Of a DNA stretch of 5,791 nt, positions 1 through 5,791 are shown one piece after another. A program made the translations under genes and the position numbers. Below the pieces are notes generated by a model, which was not told the DNA's origin, made no database searches, and saw only the letters and a program-made list of their open reading frames with translations. The stretch's first letter is position 1. The number at the start of each line of letters is the position of its first letter. This stretch comes from Trueperaceae bacterium (GTDB lineage Bacteria; Deinococcota; Deinococci; Deinococcales; Trueperaceae). The stretch lies in assembly GCA_007122815.1 (NCBI GenBank), contig SKSV01000359.1, positions 1-5,791 of the forward strand, in the 5' to 3' direction.

Positions 1-162
1 CGGCCGAACGCGGTCGACGCAGGGGCGTACGAGAGGCTCTACGACGACTACCGCTACCTGCACGACCTCCTCGGACGGAGCGGTCCGGACGAGGCCGGCG
101 GCGTGATGAAGCGCCTCCGGCAACGGCGTGCGGACGTGCACCGCGAGCGCCCGCAGCCCTAG
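1..162 (+). CDS. araB: C-terminal end of a FGGY-family sugar kinase, probably L-ribulokinase (partial)
   Basis: Reading frame 1 is open from the window edge to TAG at 160-162, giving 53 residues; the start and most of the gene lie upstream. The visible tail has the spacing Y..LY.DY..LHD..G followed by VMKRLR (residues 10-41). This resembles the C-terminal helix pair of L-ribulokinases, which end with a Y..LY..Y..LHD.FG...VM..L pattern. By family, the enzyme phosphorylates L-ribulose to L-ribulose 5-phosphate in cytoplasmic arabinose catabolism. Codons are strongly GC-biased at the third position, as in the other genes here. The ATP- and sugar-binding domains are not visible, so a related FGGY kinase such as xylulokinase cannot be excluded. 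The gene converges on the CoA-transferase gene with only four bases between the two stop codons, and nothing links the two genes functionally. Confidence 0.68.
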   Translation, partial: RPNAVDAGAYERLYDDYRYLHDLLGRSGPDEAGGVMKRLRQRRADVHRERPQP

Positions 163-166
163 GCCG

Positions 167-2059
167 TCAGTCGGCACCAGGCTGGAACTCGATGACGAAC
201 GAGTAGACGTCCTGGTGTGGTTCACTCGTGACCTTGTAGTTCGACTTGTTCAGCACCCGCTGCATGGCGCGGTTCTCACGCAGCACCTCGGCCGTGAAGC
301 CGCGGATCCCGCTTCGTATCGCGACCTGGGTGAGGTAGCGGAACAGCTGCGTGCCGATACCTCGGTTCTGCCAGTCGTCCCGCACCACGAACGCGACCTC
401 CGCCATGTTGGTCTTCTCGTCCAGGTAGTAGCGGCCGACGGCGATGATGTCCTCTCCGTGAGCCTCTGGCACGGTGCAGACGATGGCCAGCTCGCTGCGG
501 TGGTCGATGAAGACGAAGTTCTGGATCTCCCGGCGTGGGACGCGCTTGGAGCGCGACATGAAGCGGTAGTACATCGTCTCCTGCGAGAGCGCGTAGATCA
601 GGTCCACCAGGGCCGGTTCGTCGGTGGGGTGGATGGGCCTGAAGGTGACCTGCGTTCCGTCGTTCAGTATGCGGCTGGTGCGGAGTTCGGACGGCCCCAC
701 CACCAGCTTGCCCTCCACCCGAGCGAACTCCGGGTGCAGGAAGCGCGCCTCGACCGCTTCGCGCAGCAACTGCTCGCGGTAATCGGGATGGGCTATGGAG
801 ATCAGGGAGATCGCACGCTCTTCTACGCTCTTCCCGTGCAGGTACGCCACGCCGTACTCGGTCACCACGTAATGCACGTCGCCCCTGGTCGTGACCACCC
901 CAGCGCCGGGGCTCAGCCGCGTGACGATGCGGGACACACCGCGGTCCTTGGCGGTCGAGGGGAGCGCGATTACCGCCTTGCCGTCGTGCGCGCGCGCGGC
1001 GCCGCGGTTGAAGTCGACCTGCCCGCCGATGCCGGAGTAGAAGACCCCAGCCAACGAGTCGGCGCTCACCTGACCGGTCAGGTCTATCTCCAGCGCGGTG
1101 TTGATCGCCACCGGCTTGGTCTGGCGACCGATGACGAAGGGGTCGTTGACGTACTCGGTCGGGTGGAAGGCGAACGCGGGGTTGTCGTGGACGTAGTCGT
1201 AGAGCCGCTGACTGCCCACGCAGAAGCTCGCCACGATGCGCTTGCGGTCGAGCGCCTTCAAGCGGCCGGTGACCGCACCCGACTCGATCAGGTCGATCAT
1301 CGAGTCCGTGAACATCTCGGTGTGGATGCCGAGGTCGCGTTTCTCGGCGAGGTGCTTGATTATCGCCTGCGGGATGCGGCCTATACCGACCTCGACGGTC
1401 GAACCGTCCTCCACCAAGCTCGCCACGAACTCCGCGATACGTTCGGTGGCCTCGCCTGGAGGGGGTGCGTCGTACACGATCAGGTCGTCCTCGACGGGCA
1501 CCAGGACGTCGATCTCGTGCACGTTGATGGCCCCGTTGCCATGCGTGCGGGGCATCTTCGGGTTCACCTGAGCGATCACGAGCGAGGCGTTCTCAGCCGC
1601 CGCCTTCACGATGTCGACCGAGATGCCGAAGCTGCACATCCCGTTCTCGTCCGGCGGAGACACTTGGATCAACGCCACGTCGAGCGGCACCTGGCCGCTG
1701 GAGAAGAGGCGAGGGATGTCTGAGAGGAACACGGGGGTGTAGGCCCCGACACCCTCCTGGATGACCTCCCGCACGTTCTCGCCTATGAAGAAGCTGTTCA
1801 CGCGGAACGTCTTGGCCATCTCCAGCGTCGCGTAGGGCGCCTCGCCGAAGGTGAGCAAGTGGATGATCTCGATGTCCTCGAGCTCGTCGGCGCGGTCGAC
1901 GAGGGCCCTGACCAAGCTCAGCGGTTGAGCGCAGCCGGTGCCGACGAAGACCCGGTCGCCAGACCGAACCCGCTTGACCGCTCGCGCGCCCGTCTTGATG
2001 GCGTCGGCGTACTTCTCCTGCCAATCCATGTCGAACGTCACCTTGCGAGATGGCTTCAT
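167..2059 (-). CDS. Acetyl-CoA hydrolase/CoA-transferase fused to a C-terminal GNAT acetyltransferase domain
   Basis: A 630-residue two-part protein. Residues about 10-460 are an acetyl-CoA hydrolase/4-hydroxybutyrate CoA-transferase unit. Visible motifs are VEVGIGRIP (222-230), GIHTEMFTD (244-252) with Glu248 aligned to the family's catalytic glutamate, which carries the CoA thioester, SGIGGQVDFNRGA (342-354), and VVTEYGVAYLHGK then IAHPDYR (398-428). Such enzymes move CoA between acetyl-CoA and another carboxylic acid, or hydrolyse acetyl-CoA. Residues about 470-625 are a GNAT domain beginning VTFRPIHPTDEPAL, then LSQETMYYRF (491-500), with the acetyl-CoA pyrophosphate loop QNRGIG (564-569). 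That opening resembles the GNAT part of Pat protein acetyltransferases. CoA-transferases of this family are usually about 430-500 residues, so the extra domain explains the length. The ATG at 2059 overlaps the upstream gene's TGA by four bases (ATGA), suggesting translational coupling; the Shine-Dalgarno is poor. Met11 is an alternative start. Acyl substrate and GNAT target are unknown; lysine acetylation is inferred. Confidence 0.93.
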   Translation of the reverse strand: MKPSRKVTFDMDWQEKYADAIKTGARAVKRVRSGDRVFVGTGCAQPLSLVRALVDRADELEDIEIIHLLTFGEAPYATLEMAKTFRVNSFFIGENVREVIQEGVGAYTPVFLSDIPRLFSSGQVPLDVALIQVSPPDENGMCSFGISVDIVKAAAENASLVIAQVNPKMPRTHGNGAINVHEIDVLVPVEDDLIVYDAPPPGEATERIAEFVASLVEDGSTVEVGIGRIPQAIIKHLAEKRDLGIHTEMFTDSMIDLIESGAVTGRLKALDRKRIVASFCVGSQRLYDYVHDNPAFAFHPTEYVNDPFVIGRQTKPVAINTALEIDLTGQVSADSLAGVFYSGIGGQVDFNRGAARAHDGKAVIALPSTAKDRGVSRIVTRLSPGAGVVTTRGDVHYVVTEYGVAYLHGKSVEERAISLISIAHPDYREQLLREAVEARFLHPEFARVEGKLVVGPSELRTSRILNDGTQVTFRPIHPTDEPALVDLIYALSQETMYYRFMSRSKRVPRREIQNFVFIDHRSELAIVCTVPEAHGEDIIAVGRYYLDEKTNMAEVAFVVRDDWQNRGIGTQLFRYLTQVAIRSGIRGFTAEVLRENRAMQRVLNKSNYKVTSEPHQDVYSFVIEFQPGAD

Positions 2060-4158
2060 GCGCTAGCCCCGGGTTCCTCGAGCGTGATGCGTGCGTCGGC
2101 AGCGATGGAGTCTGTACCGGCGCGACCGACGATGAAGGGGTTGATGTCCATCTCCTTGATCTCTGGGAAGTCCGTCACCAACTGGCTGATCCGTTGGATC
2201 GCGGTGGCGATGGCGCCGATGTCCACGCTGGCTTGCCCCCGCACGCCGCGCAGCAGCTCGTACGACTTGGTCGAACTGAGCATCTGCAGCGCTTCGTCCT
2301 TGGTTATCGGAGCGATGTGGAAGGTCACGTCCTTCATGACCTCCACGAAGATGCCGCCGAGCCCGAACATCAGCATGGGCCCGAACTGTGGATCGCGCGT
2401 CATGCCCACGATGGTCTCGCGGCCTCCACCCACCATCGTCTCTACGTAGACGCCCTCGATCTGAGCGTTCGGTTCGCGCTGTCGAACCCGCATCATCATG
2501 AGGTCGTAGGCGTCCCTGACGTCGTTCGGTGAGCCGAGGTTCAGCCGCACGCCTCCGATGTCGCTCTTGTGCACTATCTCCGGAGAGGCGATCTTCATGG
2601 CCACCGGGAAACCTATACGCTCGGCTACCTCGACGGCCTCCTCTACGCTCATCGCGAGCTGCCCCGGGGGCACGTCGAAGTCGTAGGCCCGCAGGATCTC
2701 CTTGGCTTGCGCTTCCCCCACCTGGAACTGGCGGGTCCTCATGTGGCGCTGGATGATGCGCTGCACGCGCCGCCTGTTGACCTTGAAGCGCGTGATCACG
2801 CGCGGCGGCCGCTCGAGCCAGTTGGTGTAATCGACCATGGCCCTCAATGCCGCCACCGCCCGCTCCGGTGACGGGTAGTCGGGAAGGCTTGCCGCCACCA
2901 GCTCGGCGCGGCCCGGCATCACGTCGGCGCCGCCCATGAACGAGGCCAGGATGGGCTTCTCGCCACGGTTGCCCGCCGCTACGGCGCGAGCGATCTCGGC
3001 CGGGTTGGTCATGGCCTGAGGAGTTAGGATCACGACTATCGCGTCGACATGGGGATCGTCCTGTGCAGCGTTGAGGGCCATCACGTAGCGTTCCGGGTCG
3101 GCGTCGCCTAGGACGTCGATCGGGTTCCCCACGCTGGCGGCAGCGGGCAGGTGCTCGCGCAGCGCGCTCGCGGTGTACTCGAGCGGTTCGACTACCATGC
3201 CCGACTCCTCCACGGCGTCGGCCGCCATGATGCCGGGACCACCCGCGTTCGTGATGATCGCCACGCGCTTGCCCTTCGGGAGCGGCTGCATGGAGAAGGC
3301 GGTGGCGTAGTCGAACATCGACTCGAAGGTCGGCGCACGGATCACGCCCGAGCGCGCGAAGGCAGCGCCGTACGCGATGTCGGCGCCAGCCAGACTGCCG
3401 GTGTGCGAGGAGGCCGCCTTGACGCCCGCACCCGTGGTACCGGCCTTGAACACGATCACCGGCTTGCGCGAGGTGGCCTGCTGGGCGGCGCGGATGAAGT
3501 CGTCCCCTGACGCGATGCTCTCCAGGTAGCCGACGATGACGCTCGTCTGCTCGTCCACGGCCAACGCGCTCAGGAAGTCGGTCTCCGCCAACTGAGCCTT
3601 GTTCCCCATGCTCACGAGCTTGGCGAGACCGAGGTGACGTGACTCTGCCCAGTCGAGGATCGCGGTGCACAACGCCCCGGACTGCGAGATCACGGAGATG
3701 TTGCCCTGGCGCGGGGTGTGCTTCGCGAACGAGGCGTTCATGGCGTGGTCGGTGTTGATCAGACCCAAGCAGTTCGGACCGAGCAGGGCAACGCCGCGCG
3801 TGGTGCACAGGCGCTCGAGCGCGTGCTCGAGCTGAGCCCCTTCGGCGCCCACCTCCTTGAACCCGGCGGTGATGGTGATGATGGCCTTCGCTCCGGCGTC
3901 GATGGAGGCTTCCACCGCCGCCTGCACGTGTTGCGTAGGCACCGCGACCACGGCCATGCCGATCGGCTTGCCGTAGGTCTTCAGGTCCGGGTAGCACTTC
4001 AGGTCGAGCACCGAGTCTGCAGCCGGGTTGACCGGCACGATCGGCCCCGCGAAGCCTGCCTCCTTGAGGTTGGAGACGATGGCGTAGCCGACCTTGCCTG
4101 GTGTGCGCGACGCGCCGATCACGGCGATGGATTCGGGGTACATCAAAGCCCTGAGCAT
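2056..4158 (-). CDS. ADP-forming acyl-CoA (acetyl-CoA) synthetase, fused alpha-beta single chain
   Basis: 700 residues, the usual size of a fused ADP-forming acetate-CoA ligase (acyl-CoA + ADP + Pi to acid + ATP + CoA, reversible, cytoplasmic). In order: a Rossmann CoA-binding domain (about 7-130; IAVIGASRTPGKVG at 11-24, LLGPNCLGLIN at 125-135); a first succinyl-CoA-ligase-like domain (about 150-290; ISQSGAL, SMGNKAQLAETDFL, YLES at 211-214, SHTGSLAG at 251-258); a second such domain (about 298-445; VAIITNAGGPGIMAADA); and an ATP-grasp domain (about 478-695; VAMKIASPEIVHKSDIGGV at 519-537, DINPF at 671-675). His252 and His530 match the two histidines that relay phosphate in ADP-forming acetyl-CoA synthetases, so it looks catalytically competent. 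There is no GNAT domain, unlike Pat. The ATG at 4158 is supported by GGAGG nine bases upstream; Met6 is the alternative. It is first in an operon with the CoA-transferase/GNAT gene. Acetate, propionate or branched or aromatic acids are all possible substrates. Confidence 0.94.
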   Translation of the reverse strand: MLRALMYPESIAVIGASRTPGKVGYAIVSNLKEAGFAGPIVPVNPAADSVLDLKCYPDLKTYGKPIGMAVVAVPTQHVQAAVEASIDAGAKAIITITAGFKEVGAEGAQLEHALERLCTTRGVALLGPNCLGLINTDHAMNASFAKHTPRQGNISVISQSGALCTAILDWAESRHLGLAKLVSMGNKAQLAETDFLSALAVDEQTSVIVGYLESIASGDDFIRAAQQATSRKPVIVFKAGTTGAGVKAASSHTGSLAGADIAYGAAFARSGVIRAPTFESMFDYATAFSMQPLPKGKRVAIITNAGGPGIMAADAVEESGMVVEPLEYTASALREHLPAAASVGNPIDVLGDADPERYVMALNAAQDDPHVDAIVVILTPQAMTNPAEIARAVAAGNRGEKPILASFMGGADVMPGRAELVAASLPDYPSPERAVAALRAMVDYTNWLERPPRVITRFKVNRRRVQRIIQRHMRTRQFQVGEAQAKEILRAYDFDVPPGQLAMSVEEAVEVAERIGFPVAMKIASPEIVHKSDIGGVRLNLGSPNDVRDAYDLMMMRVRQREPNAQIEGVYVETMVGGGRETIVGMTRDPQFGPMLMFGLGGIFVEVMKDVTFHIAPITKDEALQMLSSTKSYELLRGVRGQASVDIGAIATAIQRISQLVTDFPEIKEMDINPFIVGRAGTDSIAADARITLEEPGASA

Positions 4159-4167
4159 CTGAACAAG

Positions 4168-4172
4168 CCTCC
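4168..4172 (-). promoter_or_regulatory. Shine-Dalgarno for the acyl-CoA synthetase gene
   Basis: On the minus strand the sequence reads GGAGG, then nine bases, then ATG at 4158. It is the clearest ribosome binding site in the window. It decides the start at 4158 over the in-frame ATG five codons later, for which the spacing would be too long. Confidence 0.75.
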
Positions 4173-4201
4173 AAGCCGCCCTACACCTGGGCGACTAGGC
4201 C

Positions 4202-4229
4202 ATCGTACCGGAAGCTCTTGCTTCCTCAG
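4202..4229 (-). promoter_or_regulatory. Candidate promoter for the synthetase/CoA-transferase operon
   Basis: On the minus strand, CTGAGG (4229-4224; three of six matches to TTGACA) is followed after 16 bases by TACGAT (4207-4202; good match to TATAAT). A start near 4195 would give a leader of about 37 bases containing the GGAGG ribosome binding site. The -35 box is weak, so this is a best guess by eye rather than a certain promoter. Confidence 0.35.
4210..4225. repeat. Perfect inverted repeat GGAAGC-TCTT-GCTTCC, possible operator
   Basis: Two six-base arms (4210-4215 and 4220-4225) are exact reverse complements around a four-base centre. The repeat lies almost entirely in the spacer between the candidate -35 and -10 boxes of the minus-strand promoter, where a bound repressor or activator could act. 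It could instead be a chance palindrome. As RNA it would form a short hairpin without a U-tract, so it is not a typical terminator. Confidence 0.35.
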
Positions 4230-4311
4230 CAGGACGTTCGTAAGGGTCGGAGGACGCGTGCTAACGTTCGGCATGCTCGTACGACTAGACTTTCGCAGCG
4301 CTACGCTCCCC

Positions 4312-4317
4312 TTGACA
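4312..4317 (+). promoter_or_regulatory. Consensus -35 hexamer TTGACA upstream of the deacetylase gene
   Basis: TTGACA lies 35 bases before the ATG at 4353. The best -10 at 16-base spacing is GAGTCT (4334-4339), a poor match. If the site is used, transcription would start only a few bases before the ATG, giving a nearly leaderless mRNA. That would fit the lack of a strong Shine-Dalgarno; the only candidate is GGCGG at 4340-4344. The weak -10 keeps confidence low. Confidence 0.28.
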
Positions 4318-4352
4318 CTGGTCTCCGCCGGCAGAGTCTGGCGGTTCCTGCG

Positions 4353-5498
4353 ATGACGATCAAGGCCTTCGTGCACACGGACGAACTCGACGAAGGAGGG
4401 TACCCGGAGGCCTGCCCGTTCAACACCGCACGCGCCGGGATGACCTACCGGACGGTCCAGAGCATGGGACAGCTCGACGGTGACGACCGGCTCGTCGTCG
4501 CTCCCAAGGCCCTGAGCCGCTCGGAGCTCGAACGTTTCCACACCCCCGAGTACCTCGACGCCTTGGCGCGAGGCGGGCAAGGAGAACACGATCTCGGCGC
4601 GCTCTGGATGGGGCTGGGAACGCCCGATTGTCCGCTCTTCCCGAACATGCTCGAGTACGTGAGCCTGGCGGCCGGAGGGTCGGTGACCGCAGCCGAGCTG
4701 CTCCTGGCCGGGGAGGCGCACATCGCTTTCAACCCGTCCGGAGGGTTCCACCACGCGCATGCGGACCGTGCCGGCGGCTTCTGCTACGTGAACGACATCG
4801 TGCTCGCTTGCCTCCGGCTCGCCGACGCGGGCAAGCGGGTGCTCTTCCTAGACGTCGACGCTCACCACTGCGATGGCGTGCAGGACGCCTTCTACGGGCG
4901 CAGCGACATCATGACGATGTCGTTGCACGAGAGCGGCAGCACGCTATTCCCGGGGACCGGTTTCGAGGACGAGACCGGTGAGGGAGAAGGGCGCGGCTAC
5001 GCCGTGAACTTCCCCTTGCCCGTGGCCACCTACGACGCTGCCTTCATGCGGGTGTTCGAGGCGGGCGCCCTCCCGGTGATCCGGGCCTTCGACCCAGACG
5101 TGATCGTCATGGAGTTGGGCATGGATGGCCTGACGGGCGATCCCCTGGCGCACCTGCACCTGAGCAACAACGCCTACGCTGAGGTGGTCGAGCGCGTGCG
5201 TGACCTCGGGAAGCCGATCTTGGCTACCGGTGGCGGCGGCTACCACGTGGAGAACACCGTGCGCGGCTGGGCGCTCTGCTGGAACGTGCTGTGCGGCGAT
5301 CAGGAGCACCACGACGCGATGAGCTTCGGCATGGGCGGGGTGATGATGGAGACGACCGAGTGGTCGGGTGGCCTTCGCGACCGCACGCTCCTGTCCGACG
5401 CCGGTCGCCGCAACGAGGTCGACGCCGCTATCGAGGTGACGCTCAAGAAGATCTACGAGAGCATCTACCCCCTGCACGGCATCAGCGCCCCAGCCTGA
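4353..5498 (+). CDS. acuC: AcuC-like zinc-dependent deacetylase (arginase/HDAC fold)
   Basis: 381 residues from the ATG at 4353, close to the roughly 390 usual for AcuC. Class I HDAC motifs are in order: the His pair in GFHHAHADRAGGFCYVND (His133, His134); zinc ligands Asp169 and His171 in LDVDAHHCDG; Asp258 in ELGMDGLTGDP as the likely third zinc ligand; and the transition-state tyrosine Tyr297 in GGGGYHVENT. By family, AcuC removes acetyl groups from protein lysines and in Bacillus subtilis reactivates acetyl-CoA synthetase; acetylpolyamine amidohydrolases share the fold. The open frame reaches upstream to 4218, but those 45 codons are Arg-rich, run through the promoter region and precede the fold's first strand (KAFVHTD, 4-10), so I reject them. 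The gene diverges from the acyl-CoA synthetase/GNAT operon, making those proteins candidate substrates (inference). Odd points: the usual HHGDG reads HHCDG, and LGAD reads LGMD. Confidence 0.9.
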   Translation: MTIKAFVHTDELDEGGYPEACPFNTARAGMTYRTVQSMGQLDGDDRLVVAPKALSRSELERFHTPEYLDALARGGQGEHDLGALWMGLGTPDCPLFPNMLEYVSLAAGGSVTAAELLLAGEAHIAFNPSGGFHHAHADRAGGFCYVNDIVLACLRLADAGKRVLFLDVDAHHCDGVQDAFYGRSDIMTMSLHESGSTLFPGTGFEDETGEGEGRGYAVNFPLPVATYDAAFMRVFEAGALPVIRAFDPDVIVMELGMDGLTGDPLAHLHLSNNAYAEVVERVRDLGKPILATGGGGYHVENTVRGWALCWNVLCGDQEHHDAMSFGMGGVMMETTEWSGGLRDRTLLSDAGRRNEVDAAIEVTLKKIYESIYPLHGISAPA

Positions 5499-5500
5499 AC

Positions 5501-5519
5501 TCGCCTCGAGTCGAGGTGC
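5501..5519 (+). terminator. Short hairpin just after the deacetylase stop, weak terminator candidate
   Basis: CCTCG (5504-5508) and CGAGG (5512-5516) pair around a three-base loop. A G-U and a C-G pair extend the stem outward to 5502 and 5518. It begins three bases after the TGA. There is no T-run on either side, so intrinsic termination is doubtful. Confidence 0.3.
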
Positions 5520-5550
5520 TCTGATGGTGCCGAAGTGCTCGGAGTTGCGC

Positions 5551-5592
5551 CGGCCTCAGCGCGCGGACGCAGCGCGCCGCGTTCTCGGGCCG
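5551..5592. terminator. GC-rich hairpin in the convergent gap, possible bidirectional terminator
   Basis: GCGCGC (5559-5564) pairs with GCGCGC (5572-5577) around a seven-base loop. Flanking CGGCC (5551-5555) and GGCCG (5588-5592) can pair as an outer arm. It sits between two convergent genes, where a two-way terminator is expected. It lacks T-runs, and such self-complementary GC tracts also arise by chance in GC-rich DNA. Confidence 0.28.
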
Positions 5593-5614
5593 ACGCAGCC
5601 CCCTTCGCGCCTGC

Positions 5615-5791
5615 TCAGTCTCCGCCCAAGGGGTTCCTGGGAGCCAGCGGGTTCTCTGGATCCTCGTCACCGCCCGTTGGGTCGTCGAGAGGGTTGCGGC
5701 CGTTGCCGGGAGTCTCCTGTGCGACGGGCGAGCTGAGGAACTCGAAGCTGCTGGCCATGGCCTCCAGGCCTCCTTGCACCAGGCCGAACGA
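5615..5791 (-). CDS. C-terminal end of an unidentified protein with an Asn-Pro-Leu-rich acidic tail (partial)
   Basis: On the minus strand one frame is open from the window edge to TGA at 5617-5615, giving 58 residues. The start lies beyond the window. Third codon positions are almost all G or C, as in the other genes, which supports coding. The first part, FGLVQGGLEAMASSFEFL, could be the end of a folded domain or a helix. The last part is hydrophilic and probably disordered, rich in Gly, Pro, Asp and Asn, with the tripeptide NPL three times (within GRNPLDD, PENPLAP and RNPLGGD). I do not recognise the family. It converges on the deacetylase gene with a 116-base gap. A chance open frame is possible, but the codon bias and sensible composition argue against it. 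Confidence 0.6.
   Translation of the reverse strand, partial: SFGLVQGGLEAMASSFEFLSSPVAQETPGNGRNPLDDPTGGDEDPENPLAPRNPLGGD

Noticed and set aside
128..1723. Long open frame of 531 codons on the + strand, antisense to the CoA-transferase/GNAT gene
   Set aside because: It lies opposite a gene with clear family motifs. Its translation is rich in Arg, Asp, Val and His with no recognisable motif, as expected for the antisense of GC-biased codons.
2056..4158. Reading the 700-residue protein as a Pat-type protein acetyltransferase
   Set aside because: It has no GNAT domain and retains the catalytic histidines His252 and His530, so an active ADP-forming acyl-CoA synthetase is the better call.
2063..4174. 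703-codon minus-strand frame overlapping the acyl-CoA synthetase almost completely
   Set aside because: It is a frame-shifted shadow: Arg/Gly-rich low-complexity translation, while the other frame gives every ACD motif in order.
4218..4352. 45-codon N-terminal extension of the deacetylase
   Set aside because: The peptide is basic and motif-free, crosses the divergent promoter region, and precedes the first strand of the fold. The start at 4353 gives normal AcuC length.
4143..4760. 205-codon minus-strand frame spanning the divergent region and the start of the deacetylase
   Set aside because: It overlaps the start of one real gene and the beginning of another, and has no recognisable motif.
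5482..5736. Two small frames (62 and 70 codons, opposite strands) covering the convergent gap
   Set aside because: Both are Arg/Pro-rich, overlap each other and the better-supported minus-strand partial gene ending at 5615, and have no convincing ribosome binding site.

Overview
This is a GC-rich bacterial window with strongly GC-biased third codon positions and tightly packed genes. Nothing in it fixes the lineage. Fused ADP-forming acyl-CoA synthetases and GNAT-fused CoA-transferases are known from, for example, Deinococcota, Chloroflexota and deltaproteobacteria. I saw no insertion sequence, tRNA, rRNA, CRISPR array or phage gene.

Layout: (1) bases 1-162, + strand: the last 53 codons of a sugar kinase, most like L-ribulokinase (AraB). 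(2) 4158-2056 and 2059-167, - strand: a two-gene operon. The first gene is a 700-residue single-chain ADP-forming acyl-CoA (acetyl-CoA) synthetase that keeps both expected phospho-histidines. The second is a 630-residue acetyl-CoA hydrolase/CoA-transferase with a GNAT acetyltransferase domain fused to its C-terminus. The two genes overlap by four bases (ATGA). (3) 4159-4352: a 194-base divergent control region with a clear Shine-Dalgarno for the operon, candidate promoters and a 6+4+6 inverted repeat. (4) 4353-5498, + strand: an AcuC-type deacetylase of the arginase/HDAC fold. (5) 5499-5614: a short convergent gap with two hairpin candidates and no U-tract. (6) 5791-5615, - strand: the C-terminal 58 residues of an unidentified protein with an Asn-Pro-Leu-rich acidic tail.

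The three central genes make a coherent set: two enzymes that interconvert acyl-CoA and free acid (one conserving ATP, one moving CoA between acids), a GNAT domain able to acetylate lysines, and a divergently transcribed deacetylase able to remove acetyl groups. The logic resembles Bacillus acuA/acuC and enterobacterial Pat/CobB control of acetyl-CoA synthetase. The parts are arranged differently: in Pat the GNAT domain is fused to an ACD-like domain, whereas here the ACD stands alone and the Pat-like GNAT is fused to the neighbouring CoA-transferase. That this is a self-contained reversible-acetylation switch for acetate/acyl-CoA metabolism is an inference from domains and gene order.
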